Assembly: GCA_002086835.1 (NCBI GenBank)
Contig: MVIG01000003.1
Location: 248,001 to 312,000, forward strand
Length of the DNA stretch: 64,000 nucleotides
Origin: Mycolicibacterium porcinum
Lineage (GTDB): Bacteria; Actinomycetota; Actinomycetes; Mycobacteriales; Mycobacteriaceae
Reading direction: 5' to 3'
In this document: positions 1-7,825 of the stretch, piece by piece
How the letters are laid out: every line of letters starts with the position of its first letter
Numbering within the stretch: the first letter of the stretch is position 1
Notes under the pieces: generated by a model
What the model was told of the DNA's origin: nothing
Database searches by the model: none
Seen by the model: the letters and a program-made list of their open reading frames with translations, nothing else
Position numbers and translations under genes: made by a program

Positions 1-4
1 CTTC

Positions 5-547
5 ATGCGCGGCGTGTGGTTACAGCGCCAGGCACTGCGAGCAGGGTATTCCGTCCGTCCGATGATCGTCACGCTCATCGGATATCTCGTGCTCATCGAC
101 GGCATGCTCAACAGCCTCGGGTGGGCCCTCGACCTGGTCGCCAACCACACGCTGATCAACCGGGTGTTGATGGTCGGGTGGGGCGCCATGTTCGACGCCG
201 GCTACTTCTGGCACTACAACGAGCTGTGGATCGGAGGCGCAGCCGGTCCGGGCGAGAAGTCCATGGTGTTCGGCATGATCCTCACCGTCTTCGCGATGCG
301 GTGCGCCGCGGCGATCGGATTCCTGCAGATGAAACGCTGGGGCCACCAATGGATGATCATCACCTGCTGGATGGGAGTGCTCATCTGGTGTCTGTACGTG
401 TTCAACATGACGATGTTCGCCGATGTCCGCTACGCAGGCGTCGTGTTCCCGGTCATCGGGTGGTGGCTCTACGACATCTTCTACATCACCCCGTTCCTCG
501 CGATCCCGTACCTGCACACGGTGAACCGCGAAATCTTCTCCGACTGA
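5..547 (+). CDS. Multi-pass membrane protein, probably 5'-truncated by the window edge
   Basis: I do not recognise the family. The 180 readable residues are strongly hydrophobic, with likely membrane spans near residues 20-42, 86-107, 115-135 and 144-170, and a Trp/Tyr/His-rich stretch around 68-76 (YFWHYNELW). The frame is open to the window edge, so the ATG at 5 may be internal and the protein longer. It ends 19 nt before a second small membrane protein, which is followed 11 nt later by a cytochrome P450, so the three are probably one operon and may act on the same hydrophobic substrate. That link is inferred from spacing only. Confidence 0.6.
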   Translation: MRGVWLQRQALRAGYSVRPMIVTLIGYLVLIDGMLNSLGWALDLVANHTLINRVLMVGWGAMFDAGYFWHYNELWIGGAAGPGEKSMVFGMILTVFAMRCAAAIGFLQMKRWGHQWMIITCWMGVLIWCLYVFNMTMFADVRYAGVVFPVIGWWLYDIFYITPFLAIPYLHTVNREIFSD

Positions 548-566
548 ACGCATTCGAGGAGCAGCC

Positions 567-989
567 ATGACCACCCCCACAGAAACAACCGAAGAGAACA
601 CCGAGGACCTCCCTCCCGGCACCACGCCGTACTACGCGCGCATGCACAAGTGGATCAAGCGCGCCGTCCTGGTGTGCCTGGTCGCCCTCGTCGTCGAGGG
701 CGCCTTCACCCTGCCGTTCATGGCGGTCTACTACGGCTACCCGACCTTGAGCCTGACCCAGATCTGCAGTGAACTGCTCAAGGTTCGCTATTCCGACGAC
801 ACCCTCGAATGCAAGGTGCCGTACCCGGCGTTCGGGCCGCCCGAGGGAGCCGAGGGCAAGGACACCGCGCAGGACGAGTGGGGCATCCAGCCGGTACCCA
901 AGTACCACCGGATCGGGTTCCGTGAGCTGGTGCGAATCCACGAGGAACGTGAAGCACGCCAAGCCGCTGAACAGCAGCAGAGCCGCTAG
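567..989 (+). CDS. Small single-span membrane protein in P450 operon
   Basis: 140 aa, family not recognised. A polar acidic N-terminus (residues 1-30) precedes one clear hydrophobic span at about 33-55. The rest is soluble, with two cysteines (near residues 67 and 82) and an acidic/Gln-rich helical C-terminal tail. The start ATG is preceded by GAGGAGC, a good ribosome binding site. It lies between the upstream multi-pass protein and the P450 start at 1001. A membrane anchor or partner for the P450 is conceivable, but nothing in the sequence proves it. Confidence 0.65.
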   Translation: MTTPTETTEENTEDLPPGTTPYYARMHKWIKRAVLVCLVALVVEGAFTLPFMAVYYGYPTLSLTQICSELLKVRYSDDTLECKVPYPAFGPPEGAEGKDTAQDEWGIQPVPKYHRIGFRELVRIHEEREARQAAEQQQSR

Positions 990-1000
990 GAGGAGTCCCC

Positions 1001-2221
1001 GTGCCGGAGTCACTCGAACGCCACGCCGAGAACTGGGATCTGCGCCACCAGGATTTCAACGACAACGACTTCCTCTACGACGTCTACTCGGAGATGCGAA
1101 GGCGATCGCCGTTCGCGCGAACCGACAAACCATTCCTCAGCGCGACGCCGGCCGGCGCGTGGGTGGCGGTGCGCTACGCGGAGTGCGTCAAGATCCTGCA
1201 GGATTGGGAGCACTTCTCCAGCAATCCGACACCCGAGGGCGCCGAGCAGCTGGCGGGGGACCTGGTGATCACCCTCGACCCGCCGCGGCAGCAGAAGTTC
1301 CGCAAAGTCCTGAACCCGTACTTCTCCCCGGCACGGATGAAGGCGCTGCGCCCCGAGATCTGCGCCGAGACAGACCTGCTCATCGATGAGTTCATCGAGA
1401 ACGGATCCGGTGACCTGGCCCAGATCGCCTGGCGCCAGCCCGGAATCGTGTTCTTCAAGTATCTGCTCGGTATGCCGATCGAAGATGTGCCGCTGTGCGT
1501 CGAGCTGACCGACACGGCACTCAACGGAGCCACCGAGCAGGACCGGATGACCGCCTGGGGCGGGCTGTACCAGCATCTGCACGACGCCGTGACGGCACGA
1601 ATGGACCAGCCGCCCCGTGACGACATGATCGACGTCCTGCTGTCCGCCGAGATCGACGGTGAGAAACTGTCATTCGGCGATGTCGTGTCCAACGCCATGC
1701 TCCTGGTCCAGGCCGGTCTCGAGACAACGGCCAGCGCAATGTCTTTCGCCTATCACTACCTTGCCACCAACGCCGCCGAGCGCGACCGTCTGATCGGCGA
1801 TCCCGAACTCCTCTCCCGTGCGGTCGAGGAATTCATCCGGTTCGCCGGGTCGATCCACGGCATCCCCCGCACCGTGGCCAAAGAGGTCGAACTGAACGGC
1901 TGCACCTTCTCGCCGGGCGAATCGGTCATCGTCAACTATGCCGCCGCCAACCGCGACGAACAGGAATTCCCGGATGCGGGGCGGTGCATCCTCGATCGCC
2001 GCGAGAACCGGCACCTCGGCTTCGGCGCCGGCGTGCATCGCTGTCTCGGGTCCAATCTCGCTCGCCTGGAATTCCAGGTGGGCCTGGAGCGGGTGCTGTC
2101 CCGAATGCCCGACTTCACCGCGGCGGCGGGCGAACAGGCGAAGTTTCATGGCAACTCGGTCACCCGCGGATTCCGCTCGGTTCCCGTCACTTTCACGCCC
2201 GGTAGACGGACCGACACCTGA
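1001..2221 (+). CDS. Cytochrome P450
   Basis: Soluble bacterial class I P450 of 406 aa, normal length for the family; a haem-thiolate monooxygenase that would need ferredoxin and ferredoxin reductase. The haem-binding loop FGAGVHRCLG carries the axial ligand Cys348. The I-helix oxygen-activation motif AGLETT is at 238-243 (Glu in place of the commoner Asp, which the family allows), and the K-helix ExxR is E277-R280. The GTG start has a strong AGGAGG site 7-12 nt upstream. It is last in a three-gene cluster with two membrane proteins. The substrate cannot be told from sequence. A decayed fumarate reductase relic begins directly after the stop codon. Confidence 0.95.
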   Translation: MPESLERHAENWDLRHQDFNDNDFLYDVYSEMRRRSPFARTDKPFLSATPAGAWVAVRYAECVKILQDWEHFSSNPTPEGAEQLAGDLVITLDPPRQQKFRKVLNPYFSPARMKALRPEICAETDLLIDEFIENGSGDLAQIAWRQPGIVFFKYLLGMPIEDVPLCVELTDTALNGATEQDRMTAWGGLYQHLHDAVTARMDQPPRDDMIDVLLSAEIDGEKLSFGDVVSNAMLLVQAGLETTASAMSFAYHYLATNAAERDRLIGDPELLSRAVEEFIRFAGSIHGIPRTVAKEVELNGCTFSPGESVIVNYAAANRDEQEFPDAGRCILDRRENRHLGFGAGVHRCLGSNLARLEFQVGLERVLSRMPDFTAAAGEQAKFHGNSVTRGFRSVPVTFTPGRRTDT

Positions 2222-2750
2222 CCTACCGGGTCGTGTATCTGGGACTGTTGGTGTGGTCTCTCGGCAGTGGGCACTACGCCTCGTTCGAGCACTTCAGCAG
2301 ACATCCACTGGTGATCGTGCTGAACCTGGGGCGCTGGCTTTCCTGTTGTTGCACACCGTGACCTTCGGCCTGGCCCCTCGCGCGATGGTCGTGCACCTGC
2401 GCGGCCGGCGGATACCCGCGGACGCGGTGCTCGCCGGGCATTACGCCGCATGGCTCGTCGTCTCGGCAGTGATCGCATGGCTGATGCTGCTGTTCGGCGT
2501 GCTGTTCCCGGTCGGCATGCTCGACAGCCCCGACCCCGCACATCTGCTGGCGGTGGTGCGCAATCCGCTCACCAGGATCGTGCTGGCCGGCCTCTTCGTG
2601 CTCGGGCTGTTCCATTGGGCCCACCGGTTCCGCTTCATGCTCGAACACGGCCTGAAGCTCAGCCGCTACGACCGGGCGATCGCGGTATGCAGCTACGGCA
2701 CAGCGGTTCTGGGATCGATCGCGGCGATCTGGGTGCCGGCCACCCTCTAA
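2221..2750 (+). pseudogene. Fumarate reductase membrane-anchor relic (frdC'-frdD' fusion, frameshifted)
   Basis: Read in frame from 2221, the DNA encodes a FrdC-like segment up to about 2330 (ending HPLVIVLNLG) with no start codon of its own. The similarity then moves to the frame of 2223 (ALAFLLLHTVTFG, then RAMVVHLRGRRIPADAVLAG and GHYAAWLVVS), which is the C-terminal part of FrdC. With no stop it passes directly into the second half of FrdD (LLFGVLFPVGML, RNPLTRIVLAG, HWAHRFRFMLEHGLKLS). So the FrdC 5' end is missing, there is one frameshift near 2330, and the FrdC/FrdD junction together with the FrdD N-terminus is deleted. No frdA or frdB is nearby. The family match rests on memory of mycobacterial FrdC and FrdD. 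A shortened protein could start inside the second frame, but it would lack FrdC helix 1. Confidence 0.8.
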
Positions 2751-2757
2751 CGCCGAA

Positions 2758-2792
2758 CAGTCCCCGGCGGACGCGAGGCTCGCGGGGGACTG
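2758..2792. terminator. Hairpin between convergent genes
   Basis: CAGTCCCC (2758-2765) pairs with GGGGACTG (2785-2792), enclosing a smaller CGCGAG/CTCGCG stem. It lies between the frd relic and the convergent SRPBCC gene. There is no T-tract, so it could act on either strand or only as an RNA end. Confidence 0.6.
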
Positions 2793-2805
2793 CTCGTACG
2801 AGAAA

Positions 2806-3255
2806 CTACGACGACGCGTAGAGCGCCTTGAACTTGTTCAGCGACTGCTGGATATCGCCCTTGAGCGCGGCCGCGACCACCATGCCGATCGGCCCGAACA
2901 GGGCAGGCCCACCGAGGTGCACGTCGAAGGACACTTTGGCGCCCTCGCCGCCGTCAACCTGGGCCGGAGTGATCTTTCCGATCAGCTTGACCTTTACCCC
3001 GCCACGGCCGTCGCCGTTGAGGGTCAGGGACTGCGGTGGCTTGTAATTCACCAGAGTCCACTTCACGCGGTTCAGCATGCCCTTGACTTCGACGATCGAG
3101 TCGATGACCGTGCCCTTTTCCAGGGTCTCGGGCAACTTCGACCGCCAGGCGCGGTGGATGCTGAGCCACTCGTCGTACCGGGACAGATCAGAGGCGTACT
3201 CCCACGCCTTCTCCGGCGGCAATGGAACATCGACGGAGACAGACAATTTAGCCAT
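2806..3255 (-). CDS. SRPBCC-fold protein, Rv0910-like (proposed toxin of a TA-like pair)
   Basis: 149 aa polyketide-cyclase/START-like fold: an N-terminal strand (LSVSVDVPLPPEKAWEYASD) followed by the typical WLSIHRAW and a C-terminal helix (LKGDIQQSLNKFKALY). Closely resembles M. tuberculosis Rv0910, which has been described as the toxin of the Rv0909-Rv0910 pair; SRPBCC proteins more generally bind hydrophobic ligands. It starts 3 nt after the stop of the 59-aa Rv0909-like gene, so the two are co-transcribed. ctpE lies just downstream of the promoter side, as in M. tuberculosis. The toxin role is from the literature and is not visible in the sequence. Confidence 0.85.
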   Translation of the reverse strand: MAKLSVSVDVPLPPEKAWEYASDLSRYDEWLSIHRAWRSKLPETLEKGTVIDSIVEVKGMLNRVKWTLVNYKPPQSLTLNGDGRGGVKVKLIGKITPAQVDGGEGAKVSFDVHLGGPALFGPIGMVVAAALKGDIQQSLNKFKALYASS

Positions 3256-3258
3256 GAG

Positions 3259-3438
3259 TTACTGCTGCGGTTCTTCCTTGTTGATGGCGTTCTTCGCCGC
3301 TTCCTGTGCCTTGTCGACCGCGCCGGAGTACTTGCCCTGCGTCTTCTCGTCGACGATGTCGCCGGCCTTGTCGATGGCCTGCTCTACCTTGTCAGCGTTC
3401 TGAGACAGAAGGTCCTTGGCCTTGTCCAGGAATCCCAT
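3259..3438 (-). CDS. Rv0909-like small protein (proposed antitoxin)
   Basis: 59 aa, starting MGFLDKAKDLLSQNADKVEQ and ending NKEEPQQ. Lys/Asp/Gln-rich and almost wholly helical, matching the antitoxin/CsbD-like small family of Rv0909. TAGGGT on the coding strand (complement of 3445-3450) lies 6 nt before the ATG, fitting a leaderless start. The next gene, the Rv0910-like SRPBCC protein, begins 3 nt after this stop. It is too short for most ORF callers. The protein is highly charged, and an antitoxin role rests on the M. tuberculosis pair only. Confidence 0.85.
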   Translation of the reverse strand: MGFLDKAKDLLSQNADKVEQAIDKAGDIVDEKTQGKYSGAVDKAQEAAKNAINKEEPQQ

Positions 3439-3506
3439 TTTCCCACCCTATCTTCTCGACATTTCTCGGTGTTCAACCGAACCTCGCACATTGTCCTCGC
3501 TGCCAG

Positions 3507-5882
3507 CTATCTCCACAACCGGCGCTTCTCCCCCAGCACCATGCCCTGGACCCACCACAGCACCTCGATCAACCCGGCCCCGACCAGGCCGATACCCAGC
3601 GCGATCCCGGTGACCTTGAGATTCGTCGGATCCAGCATGAACAGCCGCTGAGCCAGTGGCAAACAGAAGATCAGCACGTAGGCCAGACCCGAGATCGCGA
3701 CCAGGGCCACGCGCCACCACTCGTACGGCCGGGCCACCACCGACAGCACCCACAGCGAGGACACCAGCAACGTGATCAGCGCCGCCGTCGAGGCCTGGGT
3801 CTGCTCCACCGCACTGGCTTCCCGGCCCTGATAGGCCACCAGGTACGAGACGAACGTGGCGGTACCCACCACCAGGCCCGAGGGCAGCGCCGCCGTCATC
3901 ACCCGGCGCACGAACCCCGAATGGGCCCGCTCGTTGTTCGGGGCCAGCGACAGGATGAAAGCCGGGATACCGATGGTGAACCAGGCCGCGATGGTGACAT
4001 GGATCGGCTGGAACGGGAACAACAGCGGATCGGTGTCGAACAGCTTGGACGACAGCCCGGCCAACCCGACCAGGATGGCCAGCAGCACCGAGTACACGGT
4101 CTTGGTGAGGAACAGGTTCGAGACCCGTTCGATGTTGCCGATCACCCGGCGGCCCTCGCCGACCACATAGGGCAGCGTGGCGAACTTGTTGTCCAGCAAC
4201 ACGATCTGAGCCACCGCACGCGAGGCCGAACTGCCCGAACCCATCGCGACGCCGATGTCGGCGTCTTTGAGGGCCAGCACGTCGTTGACGCCGTCCCCGG
4301 TCATGGCCACGGTGTGCCCGCGCGACTGCAGGGCGTGCACCATGGCCCGCTTCTGATCCGGACGCACCCGGCCGAACGTGGTGTATTCCTCCAGCGCCTC
4401 GGCCAGTTGCTCCGGCTCGTGCGGCAACTGGCGTGCGTCCAGCGTCTCGCCGTGCAGCCCGAGCTTGCCGGCCACCGCACCCACCGACACGGCGTTGTCC
4501 CCGGAAATCACCTTGACCGAAACATGCTGGGAAGCAAAGTAATCGAGGGTTTCACCGGCGTCGGGCCGGATCCGCTGCTCGAGCACCACCAGTGCGACAG
4601 GAGCGACGGTTCCCGGGGCCTGGGGCGCGTCGACCGCCAGATCGGATGACCCGACCAGCAGCACCCGCAGCCCCTTGGCGCCGATCTCCTCGGCCTGCTC
4701 GGCCACCGGTGAGCTGGAGTCCAGCAACACATCCGGGGCGCCGATCACCCAGTTGCCGTGCTCGCCATAGGACGCGCCACTCCATTTGGTCGCCGACTTG
4801 AACGGCGCCGTGGCGGTGGCCGCCCACCCCGGCGGCATCTTGTAAGCCTCGGCGATGGCCGCCATGCTGGCGTTGGGGCGCGCGTCATCGGCGGCCAGCT
4901 GCGCCAGCACCTGAGCGACGTCATCGGCGGTAAAGGACTTCAGATCGCTGACCCGCATACCGTTTTCGGTCAGTGTGCCGGTTTTGTCGGCACACACCAC
5001 GTCCACGCGGGCCAGGCCCTCGATCGCGGGCAACTCGTTGACCAGGCACTGGCGCCGGCCCAGCCGCACCACACCGACCGCGAACGCGATCGAGGTCATC
5101 AGCACCAGACCTTCGGGCACCATCGGCACCAGAGCGCCCACCATGCGCAGCACCGCGTCGTGCCAGTCGGCGTGGGTGGTGAACAGCTGGGTGTAGATGG
5201 TCAACAGGCCGGCAGGCACCAGCAGGTAGGTGATGAACTGCAGGATCTTGTTGATGCCGTTGCGCAGTTCGGATTTCACCAGGGTGAACTTGGAGGCCTC
5301 TTCGGCGAGCTTGGCGGCGTAGGCCTCGTGCCCCACCTTGGTGGCCCGGTAGGCGCCGGAGCCCGCGACCACGAAGCTGCCCGACATCACCGCCTCGCCC
5401 ACGCCCTTGACGATCGGATCGGCCTCACCGGTCAGCAGTGACTCGTCGACCTCGAGGTTGGATTCCTCGATGACCTCGCCGTCCACCACGATCTGATCGC
5501 CGGGCCCGAGTTCGATGATGTCGTCGAGCACCACCTCGCTGGGCAGCACTGCGCGGCTACCGGATTCGCGGCGCACGGTGGGCTTGGCCCGTCCGACGAT
5601 GGCCAGCTTGTCCAGGGTCTGCTTGGCCCGGATCTCCTGGATGATGCCGATCGCGCTGTTGGCGATGATCAGCAGGCCGAACGCGCCGTTGATCACCGAC
5701 CCGGTGGACATCACGATCAGGAACAGCACACCCAGGATCGCGTTGATCCGGGTGAACACGTTGCCGCGGATGATGTCCGAGATGCTGCGCGCGGCGCGCG
5801 TCGGGACATCGTTGCTCTTACCCTCGGCAACCCGCTGGGCCACCTCGGCTTCGGTGAGACCAGTGACATTGATCGTCGTCAT
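3507..5882 (-). CDS. ctpE: P-type cation-translocating ATPase CtpE
   Basis: 791 aa P-type ATPase. The phosphorylation motif [10 protein letters not shown] begins at Asp299. The actuator motif appears as LTGEADPI, and the hinge is [21 protein letters not shown]-terminal helices lie near residues 45-85, with a core helix pair at about 215-270 and a C-terminal bundle after about 600. The gene order next to Rv0909/Rv0910-like genes and echA6 matches M. tuberculosis ctpE (Rv0908), which mycobacterial work links to calcium uptake and cell-surface integrity. There is no heavy-metal N-terminal domain and no CPC motif, so a copper or zinc role is unlikely. The calcium substrate is inferred from orthology. 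Confidence 0.92.
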   Translation of the reverse strand: MTTINVTGLTEAEVAQRVAEGKSNDVPTRAARSISDIIRGNVFTRINAILGVLFLIVMSTGSVINGAFGLLIIANSAIGIIQEIRAKQTLDKLAIVGRAKPTVRRESGSRAVLPSEVVLDDIIELGPGDQIVVDGEVIEESNLEVDESLLTGEADPIVKGVGEAVMSGSFVVAGSGAYRATKVGHEAYAAKLAEEASKFTLVKSELRNGINKILQFITYLLVPAGLLTIYTQLFTTHADWHDAVLRMVGALVPMVPEGLVLMTSIAFAVGVVRLGRRQCLVNELPAIEGLARVDVVCADKTGTLTENGMRVSDLKSFTADDVAQVLAQLAADDARPNASMAAIAEAYKMPPGWAATATAPFKSATKWSGASYGEHGNWVIGAPDVLLDSSSPVAEQAEEIGAKGLRVLLVGSSDLAVDAPQAPGTVAPVALVVLEQRIRPDAGETLDYFASQHVSVKVISGDNAVSVGAVAGKLGLHGETLDARQLPHEPEQLAEALEEYTTFGRVRPDQKRAMVHALQSRGHTVAMTGDGVNDVLALKDADIGVAMGSGSSASRAVAQIVLLDNKFATLPYVVGEGRRVIGNIERVSNLFLTKTVYSVLLAILVGLAGLSSKLFDTDPLLFPFQPIHVTIAAWFTIGIPAFILSLAPNNERAHSGFVRRVMTAALPSGLVVGTATFVSYLVAYQGREASAVEQTQASTAALITLLVSSLWVLSVVARPYEWWRVALVAISGLAYVLIFCLPLAQRLFMLDPTNLKVTGIALGIGLVGAGLIEVLWWVQGMVLGEKRRLWR

Positions 5883-5947
5883 GCGCGCAAAGTCCTAGTC
5901 CCGTCTCCAGTCGTGATGTCAGACGTCAGTTTGCCATCCGGGGGTGG

Positions 5948-7063
5948 TCAGAACTCCCACCATGGATCGAGCGCCGCCGATTCGGCATCCACCCGTTGCC
6001 CGGGACGCGGCACCGCGATCTGCACCCCGGCCGGATCGGCGGCCGTGAGCAACCGTCGCACCGGATCGGCCCACGGGTGCGGCGCCAGCCGGAACGTCGC
6101 CCAGTGAACCGGCACCAGCAGGCCGGAATCGGTGACATCGAGGTGGGCACGCACCGCTTCCTCGGGGTTCATGTGGATGTCGGGCCAACTCGGGTGGTAG
6201 GCCCCCACGGGCAGCAGGGTCAGGTCGAAAGGCCCGTATTCCGAACCGATTTCGGAGAAACTCTTGGTGTAGCCGGTGTCCCCGCCAAAGAACGCCCGGT
6301 GTTGCGGCCCGATGACCGCCCACGACGCCCACAGCGTGGTATTGCGCTGGAACAGCCGCCCCGAGAAATGCCGGGCCGGAGTGCACACCAGAGTCAGCTC
6401 GCCGATCCGATGACTCTCGTTCCAGTCCAACTCGACGATGCGGTCTTCGGGTATCCGCCACTTGCGCAGGTGGGCCCCGATCCCCAGCGGCACCACGAAC
6501 GGCGCGCGCTGCGTGCGGGCCAGGCCCAGCACGGTCTCGATGTCGAGGTGGTCGTAATGATCGTGGCTGATCAGCACGGCGTCGACGGCCGGAAGCGCCT
6601 CCAGCGGCAGCGGCGGTTCGTGCAGCCGCCGCGGGCCCACCACCCGCGACGGCGAACAGCGCGCGCTCCAGACCGGGTCGGTCAGCACCCGGTAGCCGTC
6701 GATCTCGATCAACGCGGTGGAGTGTCCGTACCACGACACCGCGCAGGCCTGCCCAGCGTCGTCGGTCGGCACCACAGGCTCGGCCAGCGGGATCTTGCCG
6801 GGCGGCCGGCTGGCCGAGCGCGGGCCGAACATCTCGGCCAACAGCATGCGCCACTCCTCGGAGCTCATGCTGATGCCGGGCGAGGCCGGCTCGATATTGA
6901 CGAACACGCCGTCGGCGTATTGCGTGGACCGCTGCGCCACGGGGCGGATATCGCGGGGCAGGGCGCCCACCGAGGCATAGGTGCCGTTCAGCGCGCGCAA
7001 CAACCACCCGCCGGCCAGCAGTGACGCCGACCTGGCCCCGAACCGCAGCGCAGCGCCCAGCAC
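5948..7063 (-). CDS. MBL-fold metallo-hydrolase (Rv0906-like)
   Basis: 371 aa metallo-beta-lactamase fold protein of the UlaG/NAPE-PLD-like branch. The metal motif SHDHYDHLD gives HxHxDH in variant form (H-D-H-Y-D-H). Further ligands sit in TPARHFSGR and GGDTGYTKSF, and the C-terminal PVHWATF supplies the last His. A hydrophobic N-terminal stretch (ASLLAGGWLLRAL) may be a membrane anchor or uncleaved signal. The GTG start lies 1 nt after the echA6 stop, so the pair is co-transcribed, as Rv0905-Rv0906 are. NAPE-PLD-like enzymes cut phosphodiester or amide bonds in lipids; the actual substrate is unknown. Confidence 0.88.
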   Translation of the reverse strand: MLGAALRFGARSASLLAGGWLLRALNGTYASVGALPRDIRPVAQRSTQYADGVFVNIEPASPGISMSSEEWRMLLAEMFGPRSASRPPGKIPLAEPVVPTDDAGQACAVSWYGHSTALIEIDGYRVLTDPVWSARCSPSRVVGPRRLHEPPLPLEALPAVDAVLISHDHYDHLDIETVLGLARTQRAPFVVPLGIGAHLRKWRIPEDRIVELDWNESHRIGELTLVCTPARHFSGRLFQRNTTLWASWAVIGPQHRAFFGGDTGYTKSFSEIGSEYGPFDLTLLPVGAYHPSWPDIHMNPEEAVRAHLDVTDSGLLVPVHWATFRLAPHPWADPVRRLLTAADPAGVQIAVPRPGQRVDAESAALDPWWEF

Positions 7064-7064
7064 G

Positions 7065-7799
7065 TCAGGCCCCGGTGAAGTTCGGCGGACGCTTCTCGAT
7101 GCGGGCCACCTGCGCCTCGATGACGTCCTTGGACGCCCACGCCTTGTCGAACAGCTCCTTGTGGGCCGGCCACGATTCTTCGTAGGCGCCGTCGTCGTTG
7201 AGCACCCGCTTGGCGTGCTGCAGCGCCAGCGGCGCGAACCCGGCCAGCTCGGCCGCCCACTTCTGGGCGTCGGCCAGGGTGCCGATGCGGTTGGCCATGC
7301 CGGTCTGCAGTGCGGTCTCGGCCGTCAGCTTCTCGGCGCCGAGCAGCATGCCCCGCGCCCGGCCATAGCCGACCAGGGAGGTCAGCCTGCGGATGCTCCA
7401 GTTGTCCAAGGCCAGCCCGTACTTGGCGACCGGGAACTGGAAATAGGCCTCGGGGGCGACGACCCGCAGGTCGCAGATCATGGACAGGATCACGCCCGCG
7501 CCGATGGCCGGGCCGTTGATCGCGCCGATGACCGGCACGGGGGCCTTGTCGATCGCCAGGTTCAACGCCAGCGCCTTGTCGGGAAGCTTCTCGGCCATCC
7601 CCGCGGCGTCGCTGAGGTCGGCTCCCGAACTGAACACCGGACCGGCTCCGGTCAGCACGATGGCCCGGATGTCCTGCTCGGCGGCATGCTCGACCGCCTC
7701 CCGCAGGGCGTCGACAAGCTCGCAGTTCAGCGCGTTGCGCCGCTCTTCGCGTTGCAGTTCCAGGGTCAGGACATTGCCGTCTCTGGTCACACCAATCAT
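7065..7799 (-). CDS. echA6: Enoyl-CoA hydratase/isomerase family protein EchA6
   Basis: 244 aa crotonase fold; the oxyanion-hole regions are seen as [11 protein letters not shown] and [12 protein letters not shown]. Its position beside accD3 and the Rv0906-like hydrolase matches M. tuberculosis echA6 (Rv0905). That protein is reported to lack hydratase activity, to bind long-chain acyl-CoA and to feed mycolic-acid synthesis. Consistent with this, the usual catalytic Glu pair is not apparent: the region after residue 100 reads [26 protein letters not shown] ends 6 nt upstream of the ATG, giving a leaderless start. It is transcribed divergently from accD3 across only 26 bp. Confidence 0.88.
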   Translation of the reverse strand: MIGVTRDGNVLTLELQREERRNALNCELVDALREAVEHAAEQDIRAIVLTGAGPVFSSGADLSDAAGMAEKLPDKALALNLAIDKAPVPVIGAINGPAIGAGVILSMICDLRVVAPEAYFQFPVAKYGLALDNWSIRRLTSLVGYGRARGMLLGAEKLTAETALQTGMANRIGTLADAQKWAAELAGFAPLALQHAKRVLNDDGAYEESWPAHKELFDKAWASKDVIEAQVARIEKRPPNFTGA

Positions 7800-7825
7800 G
7801 TGGCCAGCCTATATAGGCTCGTGCC
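7800..7825. promoter_or_regulatory. Mirror-image divergent promoter of echA6 and accD3
   Basis: The 14-bp perfect palindrome AGCCTATATAGGCT (7806-7819) places a TAGGCT hexamer on each strand: 7814-7819 for accD3, complement of 7806-7811 for echA6. Each is exactly 6 nt from the start codon of its gene (GTG at 7826, ATG at 7799). Both genes therefore look leaderless, and two RNA polymerases could not melt the site at once. Confidence 0.7.

Noticed and set aside
1938-2750. Continuous frame overlapping the P450 end and the frd relic, readable as one 270-aa protein
   Set aside because: Its first 95 codons are the P450 gene in the wrong frame; only the part after about 2335 has frd similarity.
3306-4649. 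Long open frame (447 codons) opposite ctpE
   Set aside because: Gln/His/Arg-rich composition typical of the antisense of a GC-rich gene; ctpE on the other strand has complete family motifs.
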